Origin: Methylobacterium mesophilicum SR1.6/6 | Lineage (GTDB): Bacteria; Pseudomonadota; Alphaproteobacteria; Rhizobiales; Beijerinckiaceae | Length of the DNA: 64,000 bases | Direction of reading: 5' to 3' | Assembly (NCBI RefSeq): GCF_000364445.2 | Contig: NZ_CP043538.1 | Coordinates: 3,863,447-3,927,446, forward strand | In this document: one piece after another, positions 42,494 through 50,707 of the stretch | Position numbering within the stretch: the stretch's first letter is position 1 | Layout: each line of letters begins with the position of its first letter | Position numbers and translations under genes: made by a program | The notes under the pieces: model-generated | Told to the model about the DNA's origin: nothing | Seen by the model: only the letters and a program-made list of their open reading frames with translations | Database searches by the model: none

Positions 42494-44818
42494 TCAGTTC
42501 CTCACCGGCCGGCCGGTTTCGATCACGCTCTCGAACCGGTCGAGGGTCGCCTCCGTCCGCACGAGGCGCATGAAGCTCTCGCGCTCGAGCTCGAGGATCG
42601 CCGCCTCGTCGACGGGATCGAGGCTGTCGGCCTCGCCCCCGGAGAGCACCGCGGCGAGTTCCGCCGCCACTACGAGATCGTGCTTCGTGGCGATGCCCCG
42701 CCGGGCAAAGCCTTCGGCCGCCATGCGCAGGGCCAGCGCCCCGGACGGGCCGGGAAGCGTCAGCGTCACGGGCTTGGGCGGCGCGTAGCCCTCGACCAGC
42801 GACAGGGCCTTGGCCTTGGCGTCGGCGAGCAGCCGGTCCCGGTTCATGGTGATGCCGTCGGTCGGACGCAGGAACAGGAGGTCGCGGGCCTCCTCGGCGG
42901 ACTTGGCGACGGTGGCGGTCGAGACCGTCTCGAACACCTTGGCGGTCGCCGGCATCGGCCCGTTGGGCAGCTTCGGCGCCGATTGCCAGCGGGCCAGCAT
43001 CTCCTTGCACCCGCCCCAGGCCGGGACGAGGCCGACGCCGGCCTCCACGAGGCCGATATAGCTCTCGGCATGGGCCTGCACCGCGTCCGAGTGGAGCAGG
43101 ATCTCGCAGCCGCCGCCGAGCGCCATGCCGGCGGGGGCGCTGACCACCGGGAACGGCGCGTATTTCAGCTGGGCATAGGTCTGCTGGCCGAGCGAGACCA
43201 GCTTCTCGATCTCCCCCCAGGCGGCGATGTTGGCGGCGAACAGGGCGAGACCCAGATTCGCGCCGACCGAGAAGTTGGTCGCCTCGTTGTAGACCACCAG
43301 CGCCTTGTGCTTGTCCCTGACCAGCTTGATGCTCTTGCCGAGCAGGACCAGGATCTGCTCGTCCAGGGCATTGCTCTGCGACGTGAACTCGAAGCAGACC
43401 ACGCCGTCGCCGATGTCCCACAGGGCCGCCGAGCCGTTCCTGAGGAGCGGCTTGCCCGCGAGCTTGATGTCCTCCAGCCGCAGCACGCCCTCGGGACGGA
43501 CGATGTTTTCGTAGTCGCCCCCGACTGTCAGAACCTGCCGGCGGCCATCCTCGACCCGGTAGAAGGTCCGGCCGTCCAGGCCGGCGAGGATCGGCGGGAC
43601 GGCGTGACCGTCCTTCGCCAGCCGCTCGACCACGTAGGCGCCGCCGATCCGGTCGATCAGCTCGAACGGACCCCACTTCCAATTGTAGCCGAGGCGCATG
43701 GCCTCATCGATGGCGGCGATCTCGTCGCTCGCCTCGCCCACGAGGCCGGCGGCATAGGCCAGCGTCGGGCCGATCACCGTCCAGGCGTAGCCGCCGACGC
43801 GGCCCGGCAGGTCGAGCACCGCGCGGGGGCCCTTCGCCTCCTTCAAGCCGGGCAGGTCCGCCCTGGCGGACGGCCGGTATTCGCCCGTCTTGAGGTCGAT
43901 GGCCTCCTTGGTCTTCTGCGCGCCCGCCCGGTTCAGGCGGTAGAAGCCGCCCTTGCCCTTGCGGCCGGTATAGCCCTCCGCGATCAGCGTCGTGATCAGC
44001 GGCATCTCGCGGTACGTGGCGTGGAACGCGTCCTCCGACGGCAGGGCCGCCCGCAGGCTCTTGGTGGTGTGCGGGATCAGGTCGAGGCCGACGAGGTCCA
44101 CGAGGCCGAACACGCCGGTCTTCGGGATGCCGAAGGGGCGACCCATCACGGCGTCGGCCTCCTCCACCGGCACGCCGAGGTCGATCGCCGCCGCGATGGC
44201 GTTCTGGATCCAGAAGATGCCCAGCCGGTTGGCAATGAAGCCCGGCCGGTCCTTGCAGCGCACGACGCTCTTGCCGAGCCGGCGGTCGGCGAAGCCGGCG
44301 ACCGCCGCGGCCAGCGCCGGATCGGTCCGCGGGCCGGTGACGATCTCCAAGAGCCGCATGTAGCGCGGCGGGTTGAAGAAGTGGGTGATCAGGAAGTCCT
44401 TCGCGAACGCCTCGGGCATCCCCTCGATCAGCGCGTCCAGCGGGATGGTCGAGGTGTTGGACGAGATCGCAGTGCCGGGCCGGCGCACCGCATCGATGCG
44501 CCGGTAGAGGGTCTGCTTCACGTCGAGGCGCTCGACCACCACCTCGATGATCCAGTCGGCCTCGCCGAGCCGGTCGAGATGGTCCTCGATGTTGCACGCC
44601 TCCACGAGCTTGGCGGCGCGCGGCGACATGAAGGCGGCGGGCTCCGTCTTCAGCATCTTGGCGATGGCGTCCTTGGCCAGCGCGCTCCGGTCGGCGGCGC
44701 CCTCCGGCACGACATCCATGAGGAGCACCGGCACGCCGGCATTGGCGACATGGGCGGCGATGCCGGAGCCCATGACCCCGGCGCCGATGACGGCGACTTT
44801 GCGGATCCCGGTCATCAT
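42494..44818 (-). CDS. 3-hydroxyacyl-CoA dehydrogenase / enoyl-CoA hydratase fusion
   Basis: 774 aa. The NAD-binding domain starts at once (VAVIGAGVMGSGIAAHVANA), followed by two hydroxyacyl-CoA dehydrogenase C-terminal domains. An enoyl-CoA hydratase/crotonase domain occupies residues ~450-700 (LVVYNEATNFSVGANLGLAL, APAGMALGGGCEILLHSD, GLVEAGVGLVPAWGGCKEML). This order, dehydrogenase first, is the FadN-like arrangement rather than classical FadB. The ATG at 44818 overlaps the thiolase stop in an ATGATGA, so the genes are coupled. It catalyses the second and third steps of beta-oxidation. Confidence 0.92.
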   Translation of the reverse strand: MMTGIRKVAVIGAGVMGSGIAAHVANAGVPVLLMDVVPEGAADRSALAKDAIAKMLKTEPAAFMSPRAAKLVEACNIEDHLDRLGEADWIIEVVVERLDVKQTLYRRIDAVRRPGTAISSNTSTIPLDALIEGMPEAFAKDFLITHFFNPPRYMRLLEIVTGPRTDPALAAAVAGFADRRLGKSVVRCKDRPGFIANRLGIFWIQNAIAAAIDLGVPVEEADAVMGRPFGIPKTGVFGLVDLVGLDLIPHTTKSLRAALPSEDAFHATYREMPLITTLIAEGYTGRKGKGGFYRLNRAGAQKTKEAIDLKTGEYRPSARADLPGLKEAKGPRAVLDLPGRVGGYAWTVIGPTLAYAAGLVGEASDEIAAIDEAMRLGYNWKWGPFELIDRIGGAYVVERLAKDGHAVPPILAGLDGRTFYRVEDGRRQVLTVGGDYENIVRPEGVLRLEDIKLAGKPLLRNGSAALWDIGDGVVCFEFTSQSNALDEQILVLLGKSIKLVRDKHKALVVYNEATNFSVGANLGLALFAANIAAWGEIEKLVSLGQQTYAQLKYAPFPVVSAPAGMALGGGCEILLHSDAVQAHAESYIGLVEAGVGLVPAWGGCKEMLARWQSAPKLPNGPMPATAKVFETVSTATVAKSAEEARDLLFLRPTDGITMNRDRLLADAKAKALSLVEGYAPPKPVTLTLPGPSGALALRMAAEGFARRGIATKHDLVVAAELAAVLSGGEADSLDPVDEAAILELERESFMRLVRTEATLDRFESVIETGRPVRN

Positions 44819-45951
44819 GCGCGCTCCAGAAGGGTGGCGATGCCCTGGCCGCCGCCGATGCACTGGGTGGCCAGCGCGAAGCGACCGCCCTCGCGGGCGA
44901 GCAGCGCGGCCGCCTTGCCGACGATTCGGGCGCCCGTGGCGCCGAGAGGATGGCCGAGCGCGATGGCGCCACCGTCGATGTTGACGGTCGTCTCGTCGAG
45001 GCCGAGGTCGCGGATGCAGGCCAGCGCCTGGGAGGCGAAGGCTTCGTTCAGTTCAACCACGCTCAGCGCGTCCGCGGTGATGCCCGCCCGCGCCATGGCC
45101 TTCCGCGAGGCGGCGACGGGACCGATGCCCATGATCTCCGGCTCGCAGCCCGAGACGCCGACGGCGGCGATCCGTGCCAGCGGCTTGAGGCCGGTGCGGC
45201 GGATATAGGCGGCGCTGCAGACGAGCACCGCCGAGGCGCCGTCGGTCAGCGGCGAGGAGGTGCCGGCGGTGACCGAACCGTCCTGCTGGAAGGCCGGCTT
45301 GAGGCCGGCGAGCCCCTCGGCGCTGGCATCGGGCCGGATGCAGCCGTCGGCCTCGACGGTGCCGGCCTTGGTGGCGATCGGCACGATCTCGGCGGCGAGC
45401 CGCCCCTCGGCCTGGGCCTGCGCCGCCTTGCGGTGGCTTTCCACCGCGAAGGCCTCCTGATCGGCGCGGGTGATCTGCCAGCGGCGGGCGACGTTCTCGG
45501 CGGTGTCGCCCATGCCCATGTAGGCGCCGGGCCGCTTCTCGTGGAGCGCCGGGTTCGGCATCGGATTGAAGCCCATCATCGGCACGCGGCTCATGCTCTC
45601 GACGCCCGCGCAGATGAAGGCCTCGCCGGCCCCGAGCATGATCTGCCCGGCCGCGATGTGGACCGACTGCATCGAGGAGCCGCAGAAGCGGTTCACGGTG
45701 ACGCCGCCGACGCTGAGGTCGAGGTCGGCGAGCAGACCGATCAACCGGGCGACGTTGAAGCCCTGCTCGCCCTCGGGGAAGGCACAGCCGACGATCAGAT
45801 CCTCGATGTCCTTCGAGGCGATGCCGGTATCGGCGACGAGCTTGCGCACGACCTGCGCGGCGAGGTCGTCCGGGCGGACCCGGGCGAGAGCCCCTTTCTT
45901 GGCCAGGGTGAAGGGCGAGCGGGCGTAGCCCGCGATGAAGACGTCGGTCAT
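44815..45951 (-). CDS. Acetyl-CoA acyltransferase (thiolase)
   Basis: 378 aa. The catalytic residues are present: Cys in VNRFCGSSMQSVH, His in GGAIALGHPLGATGAR and Cys in ATQCIGGGQGI. It performs the last, thiolytic step of beta-oxidation and completes the set with the dehydrogenase/hydratase and ACAD encoded next to it. The ATG at 45951 follows GAGAGGATAGC. The 411-bp gap upstream (45952-46362) contains a palindromic repeat and no gene. Confidence 0.92.
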   Translation of the reverse strand: MTDVFIAGYARSPFTLAKKGALARVRPDDLAAQVVRKLVADTGIASKDIEDLIVGCAFPEGEQGFNVARLIGLLADLDLSVGGVTVNRFCGSSMQSVHIAAGQIMLGAGEAFICAGVESMSRVPMMGFNPMPNPALHEKRPGAYMGMGDTAENVARRWQITRADQEAFAVESHRKAAQAQAEGRLAAEIVPIATKAGTVEADGCIRPDASAEGLAGLKPAFQQDGSVTAGTSSPLTDGASAVLVCSAAYIRRTGLKPLARIAAVGVSGCEPEIMGIGPVAASRKAMARAGITADALSVVELNEAFASQALACIRDLGLDETTVNIDGGAIALGHPLGATGARIVGKAAALLAREGGRFALATQCIGGGQGIATLLERA

Positions 45952-46121
45952 GCTATCCTCTCGGAACGATCACGAAGGGGGCGTGCGGGGGTGACGGCCG
46001 CCCGCGGGAAAGCGGAGCGGCGCAGGCGCGTATTTCGAGACGGGGTCCGCGGGCGGTTCCCGCTCGCGACGCGCCGCGGCGGGACTGGCCTAGCTCGGAA
46101 AGGCGGCCTTCCAACCCGACA

Positions 46122-46236
46122 CCCTCATCCCGAGGTGCGAGCGCAGCGAGCCTCGAAGGAGGGCTCCCGGGATCGCGCGGCCGGCTGGAGGGCTCCTTCG
46201 AGGCCTCCGCTGCGTTCCGGCGCCTCAGGATGAGGA
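46122..46236. repeat. Interspersed palindromic repeat, family C
   Basis: CCCTCATCCCGAGGTGCGAG and GCGCCTCAGGATGAGG are the complementary ends. Inner arms CCTCGAAGGAGGGCTCC and GGAGGGCTCCTTCGAGG also pair. It sits between the MerR and thiolase genes. It is one copy in this window of a type common in Hyphomicrobiales genomes. Confidence 0.75.
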
Positions 46237-46362
46237 CGATGGGTGGGATCGTCCCCTCGGATACCCGGCAGGACGCGGTCGTGAAGCGCGGCAGCGCGAC
46301 CGGACAGGGCTCGGAAGCGTGGTTCGGGCGCGCTTCCTGGCGCCGAACCGGCAGAGAGCGCT

Positions 46363-46767
46363 CTAGCGCGCCCGCCGCGTGTTGGCCGGCTTGGCGGTTT
46401 CGAGGGCGGCCAGCGCGTAGTGCTTGAGCTTCTCCAACTCGCCGAGCGTCTCGACGAGAGCCTTCTGCTGCTCGACGAGCTGATCGATTCGGCCCTCGAT
46501 CTTCTTCAGAAGGTCGCGCCACTGCTCCTTCTGCGTCGGATCGACGTCGTAGAGATTGAGGTAGTCCTTGATCTCGCGCAGCGAGAAGCCCAGGCGCTTG
46601 CCCCGCAGGATGAGGATCAGCCGCACCTTGTCGCGGTGCGCGAAGATGCGCGTGTTCCCGGCCCGCTGCGGATTTAGAAGCCCCTTGTCCTCGTAGAAGC
46701 GGACTGTCCTCGCCGTGACCCCCAATTCCTTGGCGAGTTGGGTCACAGTATACAGTGTGTCGGACAC
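46363..46767 (-). CDS. MerR-family regulator of the beta-oxidation block (LiuR-like)
   Basis: 134 aa from a GTG at 46767, with GAGAAGG upstream. A longer frame exists but lacks a ribosome binding site. The N-terminal MerR HTH reads YTVTQLAKELGVTARTVRFY then EDKGLLNPQR, followed by a coiled coil (LLKKIEGRIDQLVEQQKALV). There is no metal-binding Cys cluster, so it is an organic-effector type. Its likeness to LiuR-type regulators of acyl-CoA catabolism, and its place between the ligase and the thiolase, suggest that it controls this cluster through the TGACGTATACGTCA sites. That is inference. Confidence 0.82.
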   Translation of the reverse strand: MSDTLYTVTQLAKELGVTARTVRFYEDKGLLNPQRAGNTRIFAHRDKVRLILILRGKRLGFSLREIKDYLNLYDVDPTQKEQWRDLLKKIEGRIDQLVEQQKALVETLGELEKLKHYALAALETAKPANTRRAR

Positions 46768-46824
46768 AGAGAGCCTTCTCGAACGGGAGGCCACCGTATT
46801 CCTGGACTCTATGGAGCGTCAACG

Positions 46825-48546
46825 TCATGCCGACGCCCGCCTGTCCAGGGCCGCGCGATCGGCGCGGTCGCGCTCCTCCGCGACCAGTTCCTTCTTCGAC
46901 AGCTTGCCGACCGCCGTCTTCGGCAGGCTCGCCCGGATCTCGATCTCCCGAGGCAGCTCGATCTTCGAGATCCGCGCCGCCAGGAAAACCCGAAGCGCCT
47001 CCGGCGTCGTATCATGCCCGGCGCGCAGCTTCACGAAAGCTTTCGGGCTCTCGCCGCGATACGCGTCGGGAATGCCGATCGCGACCGCCTCCTCGACGGC
47101 CTCGTGCTCGTAGAGCGCGTCCTCGATCTGGCGTGGATAGACGTTGTATCCGCCGCAGAGGATCAGATCCTTGATCCTGTCGACCAGAAACAGGAAGCCG
47201 TCCGCGTCGCGGTAGCCGATATCCCCCGTCTTCAGCGCGCCGTCGAGAAGGATTTCGGCCGTCTCAGCCGGACGGCGCCAGTAGCCGGCCATGACCTGCG
47301 GACCCCGGACGAAGACTTCGCCCTTCGCGCCGGGCGGCAGGATCCGATCCGGGTGACGCGGGTCGCGGATCTCGATGGCCGTGTCCGCCAGCGGCAGACC
47401 GACCGACCCGGCGCGGCGGCGGGCATCGAACGGGTTGACGCAGACGACCGGCGAACACTCCGTCAAGCCGTAGCCCTCCGACACGCGGCATCCCGTGAGC
47501 GCCTCGAAACGGGCGGCGATTTCGGCCGGCAGCGGGGCACCGCCCGAGATGCACAGCCGGATCGATCCAAGGTCGACCGTCGCGGTTTCCGCCGCCTTGT
47601 TGATGGCCCCGAAGAGCGTCGGGACCGCGGGAAAGAAGGTCGGCCGCGTTCGGGCGATGGTGGCGAGGAGCTGATCGATCTTGAACTGTGGAACGAGGAT
47701 GATCTGCGCGCCGATCTTGAGCGCGAGGTTCATCGCCACCGTCATGGCGAAGACGTGGAATAGCGGGATGACGGCCAGGACACGCTCGCGGCCGTCCCGC
47801 AAGCCCGCCTCCCGGACGAGCGGGGCCAGCTGAGCGACATTCCCGGCGAGATTGGCGTGGGTCAGCATCGCCCCCTTGGGCGTGCCGGTCGTCCCGCCGG
47901 TATATTGTAGCAGCGCGACATCGTCGGGGCGCACGGTGGCACGCGTCCGGGATCCACCGGAACGCCCGACCAGCCTGGCCCAGCGGACGTGCCGCGCATC
48001 CGCCGGCACCCGGGCGGTTTCCGACCGCCTGAACAGGCGATAGAGAACGCCCCGGCCCAGGGGCAGCACGTCCGCGAGCGGACAGACCACCAGGTGGTGC
48101 AACCCCGCCTCGTCCGCGACCGCGGCGACCGGATCGTAGATCCGGGCGATGTCGGACACGACCATCACCGTCGTCCCCGAGTCGCGGATCTGGGTCGCGC
48201 ATTCCCGGGACGTGTAGAGCGGGTTGAAGTTGACGACGGTTCCACCGGCTTTGAGGACCGCGAAGTAGAAGACCACGAAATACGGCGTGTTGGGCAGGCA
48301 CAGTCCGACCCGGACACCGCGCCCGACTCCCAGTCGTGCGAGACCCGCCGCCAACCGATCGGCCAGAGCGCCGACCTCGCGATAGGTCCAAGCCCGCCCG
48401 CAGAATTCGAGCGCCGGCCGGTCCGGGAAGCGCGACACGCTTTGATCGAGAAGATCCGGCAGCGTGCTCGATCCAGCGACTTGTCGCCGTGCTTGAGCGG
48501 ACGCGGCCGCTTCGCCGAGCACGCCATCGATGTGAATGGCCGACAT
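46825..48546 (-). CDS. AMP-forming acyl-CoA ligase (FadD-like)
   Basis: 573 aa. ANL-superfamily motifs are complete: P-loop YTGGTTGTPKGAMLTH, GYGLTECSPVV, YRDADGFLFLVDRIKDLI and a C-terminal PKTAVGKLSKKEL with the catalytic Lys. It activates a fatty or other carboxylic acid to acyl-CoA with ATP and would feed the beta-oxidation enzymes encoded downstream. The ATG at 48546 is preceded by a palindromic site ~60 bp upstream that may be the MerR operator. Confidence 0.9.
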   Translation of the reverse strand: MSAIHIDGVLGEAAASAQARRQVAGSSTLPDLLDQSVSRFPDRPALEFCGRAWTYREVGALADRLAAGLARLGVGRGVRVGLCLPNTPYFVVFYFAVLKAGGTVVNFNPLYTSRECATQIRDSGTTVMVVSDIARIYDPVAAVADEAGLHHLVVCPLADVLPLGRGVLYRLFRRSETARVPADARHVRWARLVGRSGGSRTRATVRPDDVALLQYTGGTTGTPKGAMLTHANLAGNVAQLAPLVREAGLRDGRERVLAVIPLFHVFAMTVAMNLALKIGAQIILVPQFKIDQLLATIARTRPTFFPAVPTLFGAINKAAETATVDLGSIRLCISGGAPLPAEIAARFEALTGCRVSEGYGLTECSPVVCVNPFDARRRAGSVGLPLADTAIEIRDPRHPDRILPPGAKGEVFVRGPQVMAGYWRRPAETAEILLDGALKTGDIGYRDADGFLFLVDRIKDLILCGGYNVYPRQIEDALYEHEAVEEAVAIGIPDAYRGESPKAFVKLRAGHDTTPEALRVFLAARISKIELPREIEIRASLPKTAVGKLSKKELVAEERDRADRAALDRRASA

Positions 48547-48605
48547 GTTCCCCTCCCTCTCCTGCTCGGCTCTTTTGGGAGCGCTTCGCTTAGGCAGGCC
48601 AGGAC

Positions 48606-48619
48606 TGACGTATACGTCA
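48606..48619. promoter_or_regulatory. Palindromic operator candidate before the acyl-CoA ligase
   Basis: TGACGTATACGTCA is a perfect 14-bp palindrome in the ligase promoter. A copy with one change, TGACGTATAGGTCA, lies at 49024-49037 before the broken fadL gene. The shared motif before two lipid genes suggests a common regulator, probably the MerR protein encoded nearby. Confidence 0.6.
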
Positions 48620-48778
48620 ACTAATATCCCAATAGGTCAGACTCGTGCAAGCCCGATCGGCGAACGGGCGTCTGACGCTCCCGGGCCACGGATTGCGCAC
48701 GCGCGTGGCACGCGGGGCGTCGCCGACCGCGTGGGACGATGCGAGGATCGCGAACGGGCTGGGCGGACCGGGTGCGTG

Positions 48779-48880
48779 AGAGCGTCCGCCCGCCGTACCG
48801 ACGCCCAAGTCGAAGGCAGACGACCGGCGCAATCTGTCCCGAGAGCGTAAGCGCGTGGGCCCGCGCGGTCGCGCGAGGCA
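48779..48880 (+). repeat. 102-bp inverted repeat, left copy
   Basis: This stretch is present as an exact reverse complement at 49378-49479. No gene is recognised here. The surrounding 48620-49184 is otherwise the AT-richer promoter region of the divergent ligase and fadL genes. Confidence 0.9.
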
Positions 48881-49023
48881 GAAGCGGTGCCGTCCGCGTC
48901 GAAACTGTGCCGGCATTGGTGCCAAAAGGGCACACCCACCGCGGCTCGACCGGCTGCAACCGGTTTCAACCGCCAAACGCGGCGTCTCAACCTTGCAGTT
49001 TTATACCCCTTAAGTCACTTTGA

Positions 49024-49037
49024 TGACGTATAGGTCA
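49024..49037. promoter_or_regulatory. Second palindromic operator candidate
   Basis: TGACGTATAGGTCA differs by one base from the perfect palindrome at 48606. It lies ~150 bp before the fadL fragment. A separate perfect palindrome AGATCTGCAGATCT (49159-49172) is found immediately before the fadL ribosome binding site. Confidence 0.5.
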
Positions 49038-49184
49038 TGATGCCGATCTTGCGAACGGCGATGTCCGGTGAGGTCACAGTGCCAGGCGAAGCCGTGACGG
49101 GCCTGAGACAGAAGTCGCCACACGTAACAAAACAAAAAATTATCTTTCTGCATCGATGAGATCTGCAGATCTGGGGGAAAAGGT

Positions 49185-49377
49185 ATGGTTGCCAACATCG
49201 GATTTCGTGTCGGAGCGGCCGCGCTGCTTGCCTCGGTCTGTGGAATGACGGAGGCGCATGCGGGTGCGTTTGGGATCCGGGAGCAGAGCACGCAGGCCCA
49301 GGGTCTGTCGTACGCGGGGGCGGCGTCGGGCTCGGGCGGCGTGTCGTCGATCTTCTGGAACCCGGCCACGATCACCA
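49185..49377 (+). pseudogene. Truncated FadL-family outer membrane fatty acid transporter
   Basis: ATG at 49185 with GGGGGAAAAGG upstream. A signal peptide (GFRVGAAALLASVCGMTEAHA) is followed by the FadL N-terminus: GAFGIREQSTQAQGLSYAG, then SSIFWNPATIT. Homology ends after ~64 codons, exactly where the 102-bp inverted-repeat copy begins. A full FadL-like protein is about 400-450 aa, so this is a non-functional fragment. Confidence 0.8.
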
Positions 49378-49479
49378 TGCCTCGCGCGACCGCGCGGGCC
49401 CACGCGCTTACGCTCTCGGGACAGATTGCGCCGGTCGTCTGCCTTCGACTTGGGCGTCGGTACGGCGGGCGGACGCTCT
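49378..49479 (-). repeat. 102-bp inverted repeat, right copy
   Basis: Exact reverse complement of 48779-48880. It separates the fadL fragment from the SDR fragment, and the open frame happens to continue through it. A patch of copied inverted DNA at a gene junction is typical of a rearrangement scar. Confidence 0.9.
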
Positions 49480-49731
49480 TCGACCGCGTGTTCCGGGTCA
49501 ATGTGAAGTCGATCTTCCACTACGTCCGCGCCATCGCGCCGCTGATGCGCGACGCGGGCGGCGGCGTCATCCTCAACGTCAGCTCGACGGCGGCCCTGCG
49601 TCCGCAGCCGGGGCTGACGTGGTACAACGCCTCCAAGGGAGCGGCGAGCCTCGCCTCGAAGTCCCTGGCCCTCGAACTTGCGCCCTGGAAGATCCGGGTG
49701 AACGCCCTCTGCCCGGTGATGGGCGCCACCG
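49480..49731 (+). pseudogene. Fragment of a short-chain dehydrogenase/reductase gene
   Basis: About 84 codons of the central part of an SDR: FDRVFRVNVKSIFHYVRAIA, GGVILNVSSTAALRPQPGLT and the active-site WYNASKGAA with catalytic Tyr and Lys, then RVNALCPVMGATG. The N-terminal NAD-binding half and the C-terminus are missing. The frame is open from the fadL start at 49185 to 49898, giving a chimeric 237-aa ORF that is unlikely to be functional. Sequence from 49732 to 49791 is not recognisable. Confidence 0.8.
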
Positions 49732-49791
49732 GCGTCCGTTTCGTCGAACGCGTCGCCTCCCGTCGCCGGACCCGGTCGCGGTCGACGCGAC

Positions 49792-49858
49792 GGCCACCCT
49801 CCCCCGCGGAGGGGGGAGGGGGCACAGCGTCACCCGCCGCGCCGTCCCCGATCCCGCG
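49792..49858 (+). repeat. Direct repeat copy B at right edge of the beta-oxidation block
   Basis: Same orientation as 39933-39996: GGCCACCCT, GGCACAGCGTCACCC and GTCCCCGATCCCGCG with small indels. It forms the upstream leader of livH. It starts inside the tail of a family A repeat. Confidence 0.85.
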
Positions 49859-49873
49859 CACCCGGAAACCCCG

Positions 49874-50707
49874 ATGCTGCTCACCCTCGACATCCTGACC
49901 ACGGCGGCGATCCTGTTCATCGTCGCGATCGGCCTCCTGGCGATCTTCGGCGTGCTCAAGATCATCAACTTCGCCCACGGGGCGTGGCTGACGGTCGGCG
50001 CCTACTGCGCGGTGGTGACCGCCCGGCTCGGGCTCAATCCGTGGCTGGCGCTGCCGCTGGCCTTCGTCATCGGCGCGGCGCTCGGCGGCCTCGCCGAGCA
50101 CTTCATCATCCGCCCGCTCTACCGGCGGCCGCTGGACGCGATCCTCGCCACCTGGGGGCTCGGCATCGTGGTCGGGCAGCTCATCACCCTGGCCTTCGGC
50201 CGCGACGTCCAGCTCACCCCGAACCTCTACGCCGGCACCGTCGAGATCCTCGGCGTCGACTACTCCGCCTACCGCCTCGTCGCCCTCGGCATCGCGCTCG
50301 CGATCGGCACGCTGTTCGCGCTCACCATCGAGCGGACCCGGCTCGGCCTCTCGGCCCGGGCGGTGATCATGAACGAGACCCTGGCGCGCAGCCTCGGCAT
50401 CGACACGGGGCGCGTGCGCCTCGTCGTGTTCATGCTCGGCGCCGGCTTCGCGGGCCTCGCCGGCGTCCTGCTGACGCCGCTCACCAGCGTCGACCCGAAC
50501 ATGGGCGTCTCCTGGCTGATCGGCGCCTTCATGCTGGTGATGGTCGCCGACGCCTCGTACCTGGCGCTCGCGGCGGCCTGCCTGGTCTTCGGGGCCGCGC
50601 AGGTCCTGATCAGCACCTTCGTGAGCCCGATCCTGGGCAGCATCGCGGTCGCGGTGCTCGCAGCCCTCGTGCTGCGGATCAGCCCGAAAGGTTTCTCCCG
50701 TGCTTGA
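49874..50707 (+). CDS. ABC transporter permease, LivH/UrtB type
   Basis: 277 aa with about eight membrane spans and the LivH signature GVLKIINFAHGAWLTVGAY, plus SLGIDTGRVRLVVFMLGAG and the coupling region TRLGLSARAVIMNETLARSL. It is an inner-membrane permease for branched-chain amino acids, urea or amides. It overlaps the next gene by eight bases. With no binding protein nearby, its partner is probably the one ending at 39759, before the inserted block. Confidence 0.9.
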   Translation: MLLTLDILTTAAILFIVAIGLLAIFGVLKIINFAHGAWLTVGAYCAVVTARLGLNPWLALPLAFVIGAALGGLAEHFIIRPLYRRPLDAILATWGLGIVVGQLITLAFGRDVQLTPNLYAGTVEILGVDYSAYRLVALGIALAIGTLFALTIERTRLGLSARAVIMNETLARSLGIDTGRVRLVVFMLGAGFAGLAGVLLTPLTSVDPNMGVSWLIGAFMLVMVADASYLALAAACLVFGAAQVLISTFVSPILGSIAVAVLAALVLRISPKGFSRA

